From JBBRHH01 sp038222915 (GTDB lineage: Bacteria > Planctomycetota > Phycisphaerae > Tepidisphaerales > Tepidisphaeraceae): DNA of 7,575 nt. A model generated the notes under the pieces. It was given only the letters and a program-made list of their open reading frames with translations. It was not told where the DNA came from and did not search any database. Positions 1 through 6,055 of the stretch are shown one piece after another (the first letter of the stretch is position 1; the number at the start of each line of letters is the position of its first letter). The translations under genes and the position numbers were made by a program. Location: NCBI GenBank assembly GCA_038222915.1, contig JBBRHH010000287.1, positions 1 to 7,575 on the forward strand. Reading direction: 5' to 3'.

Positions 1-1
1 C

Positions 2-1015
2 GACATCGGCGCGGGCATGAGCACCGCGCTGGTGTTGATCGGCGACAGGCTCGGGTTGTACAAGACGATGGCCAAAGAAGGCCCGATGACGCCTACGGAA
101 CTGGCCAAGGCAACCGGTACCTTCGAGCGCTACATCCGCGAGTGGCTGAACAATCAGGCGGCCGGTGGATACGTGACCTATGACGCGGCCGAAAAAAAAT
201 ACAGCCTCTCCCCGGAGCAAGCCTTCGCGCTGGCCGATGAGACAAGCCCGTGTTTCATCTGCGGGGCATTCCAGGTCATCTCCGCGGTGATGAAAGCGGT
301 GCCGCGCATGGAAGAGAACTTCAAGACCGGGGCCGGCCTCGACTGGTGCGACCACCACCACGATCTGTTCCTCGGCACCGAAAGATTCTTCCGCCCCAAC
401 TACGCCGGCAATCTGGTGACGAGCTGGATCCCTTCACTCGATGGAGTGGAAAAGAAACTCAAGGCCGGCGCACTGGCGGCAGACATCGGCTGCGGCCTCG
501 GCGCTTCGACAATCCTCATGGCGCAGGCCTATCCGAATTCCCGCTTCTGGGGTTTCGACTTCCACGGCGGTTCGATCGACATGGCAAAGGAGCGCGCCAA
601 GGCGGCCGGAGTCGCCGACCGCGTGACGTTTCAAGTGGCCAAGAGCACAGACTATCCCGACGCAGGCGGAAAGAAGTTCGATTTCGTCGCCCACTTCGAC
701 TGCCTGCACGACATGGGTGATCCAACCGGCGCAGCCAAACACGTTCACGACACGCTGGCACCGGATGGAACGTGGATGATCGTGGAACCCTTCGCGGGCG
801 ACGCGCCAGAAGAAAATCTAAACCCGGTTGGCCGGGTCTTCTACGCGGCCTCCACCATGATCTGCGTCCCGGCCTCCGTCGCCCACAACGGCCCGGCGCT
901 GGGCGCACAGGCTGGCGAGAAAAAACTCAAGGAAGTTGTCACCGCCGGCGGCTTCACAAAATTTCGCCGGGCCACCCAAACGCCGTTCAATCTGGTGCTG
1001 GAAGCGCGCCACTAG
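2..1015 (+). CDS. Class I SAM-dependent methyltransferase with N-terminal winged-helix domain (5' partial)
   Basis: Transfers a methyl group from S-adenosylmethionine to an unidentified small-molecule acceptor, presumably in the cytoplasm. Counting from the Met at base 17, residues 1-65 form a winged-helix dimerisation segment (LGLYKTMA, then TPTELAKATGT and YIREWLNNQAAGGYV), as in O-methyltransferase-like proteins of the Rv2258c type. The Rossmann SAM-binding fold follows: motif I is AADIGCGLGAS (about 154-164), the acidic ribose-binding position is D181 in GFDFH, and later strands are FDFVAHFDCLHD and LAPDGTWMIVEP. The frame stays open to the left edge (codons for DIGAG before the Met), and family members continue upstream of this helix, so the Met at 17 is probably internal and some N-terminal residues are missing. 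The gene ends tail to tail with the DapA-like gene, 3 bp between the stop codons. Family assignment is firm; the substrate is unknown. Confidence 0.9.
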   Translation, partial: DIGAGMSTALVLIGDRLGLYKTMAKEGPMTPTELAKATGTFERYIREWLNNQAAGGYVTYDAAEKKYSLSPEQAFALADETSPCFICGAFQVISAVMKAVPRMEENFKTGAGLDWCDHHHDLFLGTERFFRPNYAGNLVTSWIPSLDGVEKKLKAGALAADIGCGLGASTILMAQAYPNSRFWGFDFHGGSIDMAKERAKAAGVADRVTFQVAKSTDYPDAGGKKFDFVAHFDCLHDMGDPTGAAKHVHDTLAPDGTWMIVEPFAGDAPEENLNPVGRVFYAASTMICVPASVAHNGPALGAQAGEKKLKEVVTAGGFTKFRRATQTPFNLVLEARH

Positions 1016-1018
1016 AAA

Positions 1019-2062
1019 CTAGCGCAGCCATTCGTCGCGATGCGCGGCGATAAAGTCGTTGTCGTGCAGGTGCGGATAATCGCGCAGAACGCGCGTGATC
1101 TCGTCCGATTGCCCGGGGCTCAAAGTCTCGTTCTCATCCAGACACCAGATGCCCTCCAGCAGTCCCTGCCGGCGAAGGACTTCATGCAGCCCGGCGATAC
1201 ACCCGGCAAAATTGTTGGCGGCATCGAAGTAAGCCGCATTGGTGTCGGTGACCTGAATCGCAAGCCGCAGGAACGCGGTCGCGCCCACGGATGATCGCGA
1301 AAAATCGTGACACGCCTTAAGCTGTTGCACCGCCCGCTCCGTATGAACCGACCAGTGCCCCAGCAGCCCGCCCGCGATCCGGCGTTCCGCCGGTTTTCCA
1401 TCCACCATGAACTCATGCGGCGTGATCAGGTCCAGAATGATGTTGTCATCATTGCCAGTGTAAAGCGCAACATCGGTTCGACCCGATTCCGCGTGGGCAC
1501 GGATGACATCAATTGTGCGATAGCGATGAAACGGCGCAATCTTGATCGCGGCCACATTCGGAATTTCCAGAAACCTCCGCCAAAAGCCATAAGACAAAAC
1601 CCGCCCACCCACGGCCGGCTGCAGATAAAACCCGATGAGCGGAATGGTATCGGCCACCGTCCGGCAGTGCGCCAGCACAGCATCATCCGAAGCATCCTTC
1701 AGCGCCGCCAGACTAAGCAACCCCGCATGATACCCAAGATCGCGCAACGTCCCGGCCTCACCCACCGCCTGCGCAGTCAGCCCACAAACCCCACCAATCC
1801 GCACCAGCGGCTCGTCACGCCGCGCATCCGCTCGCCCCATCTCCTCGGCCGCCAGCGCCAGCACAGGCTTAAACAATCCAATCTTCGGATCACGAATCTG
1901 AAACTGCGTCGTATGTACAGCCACAGCCAGCCCGCCCGCCCCGGCCGCTATGTAATACCGGCAAAGCGCCCGCTGGCGGCGTTCGTCGAGCTTTCGCTGT
2001 GCGGTCAGCGCAAGAGGATTAGCAGGAATAACCAGGCCGCGATGGAGAGAGGGGGGGATCAT
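1019..2062 (-). CDS. DapA-like (dihydrodipicolinate synthase/N-acetylneuraminate lyase superfamily) aldolase
   Basis: A 347-residue (beta/alpha)8-barrel class I aldolase or dehydratase that should form a Schiff base with a keto-acid or keto-sugar substrate. What is seen: GAGGLAVAVHTTQF (41-54) with T51-T52 at the place of the DapA TTGE motif, Tyr146 in GFYLQP, Lys174 in AAIKIAPFHRYRT, and YTGNDD (201-206) matching the post-barrel GDD loop. The Tyr-to-Lys spacing of 28 residues equals that of E. coli DapA (Y133/K161), so the catalytic core looks intact. The TTQF variant and the extra C-terminal length argue against lysine biosynthesis, so dapA is not used as a symbol. The ATG at 2062 fits the family start (GLVIPANPLAL follows at once), with only a weak GAG upstream. 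It is the last gene of a leftward cluster after DUF3800 and the epimerase. The likely role is catabolism of a sugar-derived acid; the substrate is unknown. Confidence 0.85.
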   Translation of the reverse strand: MIPPSLHRGLVIPANPLALTAQRKLDERRQRALCRYYIAAGAGGLAVAVHTTQFQIRDPKIGLFKPVLALAAEEMGRADARRDEPLVRIGGVCGLTAQAVGEAGTLRDLGYHAGLLSLAALKDASDDAVLAHCRTVADTIPLIGFYLQPAVGGRVLSYGFWRRFLEIPNVAAIKIAPFHRYRTIDVIRAHAESGRTDVALYTGNDDNIILDLITPHEFMVDGKPAERRIAGGLLGHWSVHTERAVQQLKACHDFSRSSVGATAFLRLAIQVTDTNAAYFDAANNFAGCIAGLHEVLRRQGLLEGIWCLDENETLSPGQSDEITRVLRDYPHLHDNDFIAAHRDEWLR

Positions 2063-2203
2063 AATGTCTCGAAAAAATACTACTCGCTAAGCATCGCTGC
2101 CTTGATTGTGTGAGAATTTGGATATTTTTCTTGTCGTCGTCAGTTATCGTCGATATAATTTCCGTGGCGACCAGATGAGGCCGGTGTCAACCGACTTCGG
2201 GAT
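2063..2203. other. Intergenic spacer between the DUF3800 gene and the DapA-like gene
   Basis: This AT-richer spacer of 141 bp is the longest gene-free stretch in the window. It holds a plus-strand promoter-like pair at 2131-2159 and two very short inverted repeats: CGGT/ACCG at 2182-2193 and CCGA/TCGG at 2191-2200. Neither hairpin has a stem over 4 bp or a following T run, so no intrinsic terminator is claimed for the DUF3800 gene. On the minus strand a TTGACA lies just past the DUF3800 stop, but no -10 element is found at a suitable distance. A separate promoter for the DapA-like gene is therefore possible but not shown. Confidence 0.5.
2131..2159 (+). promoter_or_regulatory. Sigma70-like promoter candidate pointing antisense into the DUF3800 gene
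   Basis: TTGTCG (2131-2136) and a perfect TATAAT (2154-2159) are separated by 17 bp. Transcription would run rightward into the 3' end of the leftward DUF3800 gene. No sense gene starts downstream on this strand, so a transcript would be antisense. In an AT-rich spacer such a match can arise by chance, and promoter consensus in this lineage is unknown. Confidence 0.25.
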
Positions 2204-3022
2204 TTATCCCCTGGCCGCTTCTTTTTTGCGCTCTTCGGCGATCCACGCGAGCACGTCCAGATCATTCTGGGAATCAACTACACAAAGCCGTTCCGCAATT
2301 TCGATTCCCGAATCGTCGATGGACTTCGCCTGGAAGCCAAAATTCCTCTCGTCTGATTTTCGAAGGCTGAGCGTGAAGAGGTCACACAATTGAAGTGGTA
2401 GACTCTTTGATGAGTCGATGAAGAAACCCTTCTCAACTATCCTTCCAAGCCGCAACGCGCCATCTCGTCCTCGAAGAGTTTTTATTGATTTCTCGACATC
2501 GTCCATCACCTCTTTATTCTCGTCTGAAATCAGTATCCCCAGCGGTGGGCCCTGAAGCGTTTGGAGATAGTTGTCAATGCACCTCGAGACCAGGGCAAAT
2601 GTCGCCACGTGCGGATTGATGCGAATGCCGGCCCCGAATTCCCTGACGCACCACTCTGAATACTGCTTCTTGTGAACGGATCGACGAATCAATCGAACGC
2701 CGTGCTGTTCTCCGGTCTGCATCCACGCGTCACGAAATTTGATTCTGTCGGCGACCGCGATTCCTGCAAACGGACCGGTCCCGCGCCGTAAATCAGACCC
2801 GTGTATTTCAAAGCCGCTCGCCTCACAGAGTTCAGGAAACTGCAATTGCACGACCGTCTTCAAGTCACGCTCGAGGCTTTGCCATCGTTCCTCGGCAACA
2901 ATCATCGCGCACAACGAAAAAACAGGCTGCTGCGCGTCATTGAAATTCAGTCCGGAGTTTCCAGATTCGTCGAGGTAAATGAGGTACACGATTTCGTTCC
3001 ACTCTTGATATTCGCCCGACAA
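2204..3022 (-). CDS. DUF3800 domain protein (putative RNase H-fold nuclease)
   Basis: Recognised as DUF3800 from the ordered acidic motifs: YLDESGNSG (16-24, D18/E19), FEIHGSDL (71-78), GILISDENKE (162-171, D167/E168) and SSKSLPLQLCDLF (204-216, Q211/D214). These are the places where the family carries its presumed metal-binding acids in an RNase H-like fold. The biochemical activity is not established; members occur in mobile and defence-associated loci. There is no ATG in frame. The outer start is TTG at 3022, with AAGGA only 2 nt before it. A GTG at 2989 has GTGGA about 8 nt upstream and places the YLDESG motif near the N-terminus, as is usual in the family, so 2204-2989 may be the true gene. 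The frame is that of the preceding epimerase, whose TGA lies 12 bp upstream. Hand-counted blocks give 50-52% GC against 60-70% in both neighbours, suggesting acquisition by transfer. Confidence 0.82.
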   Translation of the reverse strand: MSGEYQEWNEIVYLIYLDESGNSGLNFNDAQQPVFSLCAMIVAEERWQSLERDLKTVVQLQFPELCEASGFEIHGSDLRRGTGPFAGIAVADRIKFRDAWMQTGEQHGVRLIRRSVHKKQYSEWCVREFGAGIRINPHVATFALVSRCIDNYLQTLQGPPLGILISDENKEVMDDVEKSIKTLRGRDGALRLGRIVEKGFFIDSSKSLPLQLCDLFTLSLRKSDERNFGFQAKSIDDSGIEIAERLCVVDSQNDLDVLAWIAEERKKEAARG

Positions 3023-3034
3023 CTTCCTTGACCG

Positions 3035-4072
3035 TCAAAACTTCCCATCCCGAGCCTCAAAATGCGTAGGCTTCGAAAGCGACGCCCCCCCGCGCAAAAC
3101 CCAATCGGCCGTCCATTCCAGAACCTGCTGAATCCCAACCCGCGGATATCCATAAAGCCGATGCCCAAGCTGCCCATTGCTCAAGAGCGTATTGGGCGCT
3201 TCAGCGCCGGTAAACGTCACAGGCTTCTTCATCAACTGCCCAAGCTGCTCACACACCCGCCGAATACTTAGCACTTCCGGCCCAGCCACATTCAACAAAA
3301 ACGGCGGGCTCGCGGCCCGATCAAAGGCACACAACGCCATCGCATTCGCATCCGCCTGCCAGATCACATTCACATTTCCCATCGCGAGATGGATCGGCTC
3401 ACTCGCCAGAATCTTCTTCGCCAGATCCACCAGCACCCCATACCGAAGCTCGGTCGCGTAGTTGAGTCGAACGATCGACACCGGAATTTTCAGCGTGCGA
3501 CTAAAGTGCTCAAAAATCCGCTCCCGGCCAAGGCAGCTCATCGCGTAATCGCCATCCGGAACAAGCGGATCACTCTCAACCGACCCGCCAAGACTCACCG
3601 GCGCTAACCCATAAATATTACCGGTGGAAAAAGCGATGATCCGGCTATCGCGAAACTTCTGGCAAACCATCCCCGGCAGATAACTGTTCATCGCCCAGGT
3701 GAGTGCCTCCTGATTGGTCGAACCAAACTTCATCCCGGCCATGTAAATAACATTGCGCACATCCGGCAGCCCATTGAGCTGCGCCGGATCAAGCAGATCG
3801 GCCGACAGCGTTTCAATCCCCCATGCTTGTAGACTGCTCGCATTAGATCCGCTCGAAAATCGAGAAACCGCAATCACCCGTCGACGTGTTTTGGATTCGT
3901 CCAACGCCCGCCGGATCATCCGCGCCAGCGTCGGGCCCATCTTCCCACCCGCGCCAAGAATGAGAAAATCCCCATCCAGTCGATTCAGCGTCTCCACAAC
4001 CACCGGCGTAGGGTCCGACAGCAAATCATCAAGCTGGGCGACGTCTTCAATGGAAGCGGGAGGCGAAGGCAT
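3035..4072 (-). CDS. Atypical NAD(P)-dependent epimerase/dehydratase (extended SDR family)
   Basis: A 345-residue Rossmann-fold protein. The dinucleotide-binding loop FLILGAGGKMG (36-46) starts the fold, after an N-terminal extension of about 35 residues that is unusual for extended SDRs. VIYMAGMKFG (108-117), AFSTGNIYG (147-155, S149/T150) and the Y176 segment YAMSCLGRER follow the normal SDR order. The canonical YxxxK lysine is replaced by Cys180, so proton transfer must differ from standard SDRs, or another residue helps. The C-terminal part (NVAGPEVLSIRRVCEQLG) resembles the substrate-binding domain of NAD-dependent epimerases. The open frame runs back to 4363, but that part is the reverse of the ThuA gene. 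The ATG at 4072 (MPSPPASIEDV) is chosen because it lies outside that overlap; it has a weak GGA upstream. First gene of the leftward cluster; it probably oxidises or isomerises a sugar derivative that the DapA-like enzyme then cleaves. Confidence 0.82.
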   Translation of the reverse strand: MPSPPASIEDVAQLDDLLSDPTPVVVETLNRLDGDFLILGAGGKMGPTLARMIRRALDESKTRRRVIAVSRFSSGSNASSLQAWGIETLSADLLDPAQLNGLPDVRNVIYMAGMKFGSTNQEALTWAMNSYLPGMVCQKFRDSRIIAFSTGNIYGLAPVSLGGSVESDPLVPDGDYAMSCLGRERIFEHFSRTLKIPVSIVRLNYATELRYGVLVDLAKKILASEPIHLAMGNVNVIWQADANAMALCAFDRAASPPFLLNVAGPEVLSIRRVCEQLGQLMKKPVTFTGAEAPNTLLSNGQLGHRLYGYPRVGIQQVLEWTADWVLRGGASLSKPTHFEARDGKF

Positions 4073-4139
4073 GCGGTGTTCCGGTTGGATCAGGGTGATC
4101 AGGGGCCTATGTGTTGTTGTATCGTGCGGCGATGATAGG

Positions 4140-4168
4140 GTTGTAATGGCCGAACGGATTGTTGCCAA
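4140..4168 (-). promoter_or_regulatory. Sigma70-like promoter candidate for the epimerase-DUF3800-DapA-like cluster
   Basis: On the minus strand, TTGGCA (plus 4163-4168) and TACAAC (plus 4140-4145) are separated by 17 bp. Matches to consensus are 5/6 and 4/6. Transcription would begin roughly 60 nt before the epimerase ATG at 4072. The element lies inside the 110-bp divergent spacer shared with the ThuA gene, so one regulator could act on both. No clear operator palindrome was found. Confidence 0.3.
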
Positions 4169-4172
4169 GCGC

Positions 4173-4176
4173 GGAG
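4173..4176 (+). promoter_or_regulatory. Ribosome binding site that sets the ThuA start
   Basis: GGAG lies 6 nt before the ATG at 4183. It directly abuts the in-frame ATG at 4177 and lies downstream of the one at 4159, so only the 4183 start has good spacing. That start also leaves a clean lipoprotein signal peptide. Confidence 0.6.
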
Positions 4177-4182
4177 ATGGAT

Positions 4183-4977
4183 ATGCGAGCATCGAGCCTG
4201 GGAATTCTGCTGCTGTGGATCGTGGGTTGCATGGGCTGCGCAGGCGGCGGCGCGGGTGGGCGGCACGTGGTGATGTTGATCGGAGAGGATGAATACAAGA
4301 CGTGGGAGACGCTGCCGGCCTTCGCAAAGTCGACGCTGGAGCCGGCCGGCTTTCATGTGACAATCATACAGCCCGACGCGAACGATAAGAACAACTTCCC
4401 CGGATTGGTCGAGGCGCTGCGCGACGCCGATGTGTTGCTGGTGAGCGTCCGTCGTCGCGCGATGCCGCCGGCCCAGATGGATGCAATCAAGGCGTACCTG
4501 GCGGCCGGAAAGGGGCTCGTGGGGATTCGCACCGCTTGTCACGCCTTTGCGCCGCAGACCAAGGGGAAACGCGATGTGCCGGAGGCTTTGGCGGATTGGC
4601 CCGAGTTTGATCCGGAAGTGTTGGCCGGTCATTACACGGGGCATTGGCCGCCCGGGGCGTTAACGAAAGTCTCCGTGGCGACGGGGCAGGAGGGGCAAGC
4701 CGTTCTCAAGGGCGTGGATGTTGCGAAGCTGATTGGCAACGGGCACTTGTATCGCGTTTCGCCGTTGGGAGAGACCGCAACTGCGCTATTGATGGGCGAG
4801 GTTCCGGATCGGCCGGTGGAACCGGTGGCCTGGGTGAACACGTATGGATCGAAGAAGGCCCGGGTCTTTTACACCTCGCTTGGCCATCCGGATGACTTTA
4901 ACGAAGAACCGTTCCGCGGCTTGCTGCTCAACGCCATCGTCTGGGCAGGGTCGCCAAGCCCCGCGCCTCCACGCTAG
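4183..4977 (+). CDS. ThuA-domain lipoprotein (class I glutamine amidotransferase-like fold)
   Basis: 264 residues. The N-terminus is a lipoprotein signal: MRASS, a hydrophobic core LGILLLWIVG, then Cys16 in a good lipobox (IVGC), with a second Cys19. The mature protein should be membrane-anchored outside the cytoplasm. The rest is a ThuA domain: HVVMLIGEDEY (28-38), FHVTIIQPDA, a strand VLLVS, then GKGLVGIRTACHAF (109-122), LAGHYTGHW (147-155), and FYTSLGHPDDF (229-239) near the end. ThuA-like proteins have a glutamine-amidotransferase-like fold. The namesake works with the oxidoreductase ThuB in trehalose and related disaccharide use through 3-keto intermediates in Sinorhizobium. Here the gene is divergent from an epimerase/dehydratase and DapA-like cluster, which suits carbohydrate handling. 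The catalytic role in this family is poorly defined, and no substrate can be inferred. GC is high (70% in one counted block). Confidence 0.85.
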   Translation: MRASSLGILLLWIVGCMGCAGGGAGGRHVVMLIGEDEYKTWETLPAFAKSTLEPAGFHVTIIQPDANDKNNFPGLVEALRDADVLLVSVRRRAMPPAQMDAIKAYLAAGKGLVGIRTACHAFAPQTKGKRDVPEALADWPEFDPEVLAGHYTGHWPPGALTKVSVATGQEGQAVLKGVDVAKLIGNGHLYRVSPLGETATALLMGEVPDRPVEPVAWVNTYGSKKARVFYTSLGHPDDFNEEPFRGLLLNAIVWAGSPSPAPPR

Positions 4978-5008
4978 AATAATCGCCCATCGTCGCGGTC
5001 CTTTGCAC

Positions 5009-5013
5009 AGGAG
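5009..5013 (+). promoter_or_regulatory. Ribosome binding site that sets the start of the secreted protein
   Basis: AGGAG lies 7 nt before the ATG at 5021. The open frame runs upstream to 4844, but that part overlaps the ThuA gene in another frame. This site and the signal peptide directly after 5021 decide the start. Confidence 0.65.
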
Positions 5014-5020
5014 CCTGCCC

Positions 5021-6055
5021 ATGTCATACATCGCCCGCGCCTTCGCTACAGTCCTCGCCTCCGCATCTGCTGCAACCTTCGCCGCCCCAGCACCAGCGCC
5101 CGCTCCCGCCGCGCCCGAAAGCGAAACGCATCAGCGCATCGTCGACGAATATCTCACCGGCAAGGTCCCGGAGCTCGAGGCCGAGCTAAACATCCTCACG
5201 CCCAAGCAACTCGAAGCGATGCCCGCCCACGAGCGCGCCGACTTCGGCTACATCCGCCAGTCCATGGCCGAGTGCCGCCCGGCCTGGTGGGCCCAGTGCA
5301 AACTCGGAAAGAAAATCGCCTTCCAGCCCACGGTCTGGCGTCCCATCAACGCCACCTACGACCCCGCCGCCAAGGGCGTCGGCGTCAATTTCAACGGTAC
5401 GGCCATGCTCCTGACGCTGGGGTGGGATTACAAAAATATGGACGATGCGGGGGAAGGGGAGCATGGATTTACCAAGGGAGAGCTGAACCAGCGCGAAGTG
5501 TGGATGGACGTCGGATCGGCCGAGGCGTGGATGGCGATCGCCATGTTCCTCCCCGCGAACCCGCCCAAGACAATGATCTCGCACTACGTGGAATTGCGCG
5601 GCGATCTCACCACGGTGTACTATTCACTGCCGCGGGCGCGGCGCTGGTCGCTCTGGCTGTACTGCGCGGCGCATACAGATCACTTCGCGAAAATGCAGGA
5701 TGTGAATTCGCGCAAAGCGGTTGCGGGGTACCTGGTCGCCGAAGTGGTCGGGCACCACGAAAAATATCCGTCGATCGCTCTGCCACCCACCTTGGAGGCC
5801 ACTGGCGCTGAGGCGGCGATGGCGTTGTATCTCAAGGATTGGCTGGAAAAGAACAGTTGGACGCTGGCCGAGGACAAATCCATTCGTGACGCGTTTAGAA
5901 CCTTCGCGAGTTCAGTTGACAAGAACGTCATGCAGGCGGGCAAAGTGACGCTTCCGGGCGGCATGGCGGTGGCGCTCGACGCCGACAAAGACGCCGCCAA
6001 CGTCGTCAAGCGCGACGCCTGGGTCAAGGCCGCCTATGACAAGGCCAAGCACTAA
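5021..6055 (+). CDS. Secreted protein of unknown function with Ala/Pro linker
   Basis: I do not recognise this 344-residue protein. It begins with a signal peptide (MSYIARAFATVLASASAATFA, cleavage likely near residue 21-22) and an alanine/proline run at 22-32 that looks like a flexible spacer. The mature part is mixed alpha/beta and rich in Trp and Tyr, with Cys85, Cys93 and Cys215, WRPINATYDPAAKG (106-119), REVWMDVGSAEAWMA (158-172) and LYCAAHTDHFAKM (213-225). No metal-site or catalytic motif is convincing. It starts 43 bp after the ThuA stop on the same strand and may be cotranscribed with it. The coding strand changes from C-rich to G-rich near base 5405 (about residue 128): hand counts are C28/G17 in 5221-5280 and C12/G23 in 5461-5520. 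Its TAA overlaps the stop of the convergent lipoprotein gene by 3 bp. Confidence 0.8.
   Translation: MSYIARAFATVLASASAATFAAPAPAPAPAAPESETHQRIVDEYLTGKVPELEAELNILTPKQLEAMPAHERADFGYIRQSMAECRPAWWAQCKLGKKIAFQPTVWRPINATYDPAAKGVGVNFNGTAMLLTLGWDYKNMDDAGEGEHGFTKGELNQREVWMDVGSAEAWMAIAMFLPANPPKTMISHYVELRGDLTTVYYSLPRARRWSLWLYCAAHTDHFAKMQDVNSRKAVAGYLVAEVVGHHEKYPSIALPPTLEATGAEAAMALYLKDWLEKNSWTLAEDKSIRDAFRTFASSVDKNVMQAGKVTLPGGMAVALDADKDAANVVKRDAWVKAAYDKAKH

Noticed and set aside
1006..1025. Inverted repeat CTAG-AAA-CTAG with GCG/CGC flanks at the methyltransferase/DapA-like junction, as a bidirectional terminator
   Set aside because: The stem is 4 bp plus 3 bp across a 3-nt bulge with no T run on either side. 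Both TAG stops happen to sit in the CTAG arms, which explains the symmetry.
1307..2113. Long plus-strand open frame of 268 codons opposite the DapA-like gene
   Set aside because: Arg/Pro/Gln-rich composition and no recognisable domain; it is the complement of a gene with intact catalytic motifs.
2183..2191. Minus-strand TTGACA past the DUF3800 stop as a promoter for the DapA-like gene
   Set aside because: The nearest -10-like sequence (TATATC) is about 27 bp away, too far for a standard promoter.
2106..2393. Plus-strand open frame of 95 codons downstream of the TATAAT element
   Set aside because: It begins before the promoter-like element, is mostly antisense to DUF3800 and has no family features.
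2204..3022. DUF3800 plus neighbours as a complete defence system
   Set aside because: No second defence-type gene, toxin-antitoxin partner or integrase is visible; the neighbours are metabolic enzymes.
4073..4363. N-terminal extension of the epimerase back to 4363
   Set aside because: It would overlap the 5' part of the ThuA gene on the other strand, is Arg/Pro/Ser-rich without family similarity, and the ATG at 4072 gives a normal protein.
4844..5020. N-terminal extension of the secreted protein back to 4844
   Set aside because: It lies over the ThuA coding region in another frame, and a good ribosome binding site and signal peptide define the start at 5021.
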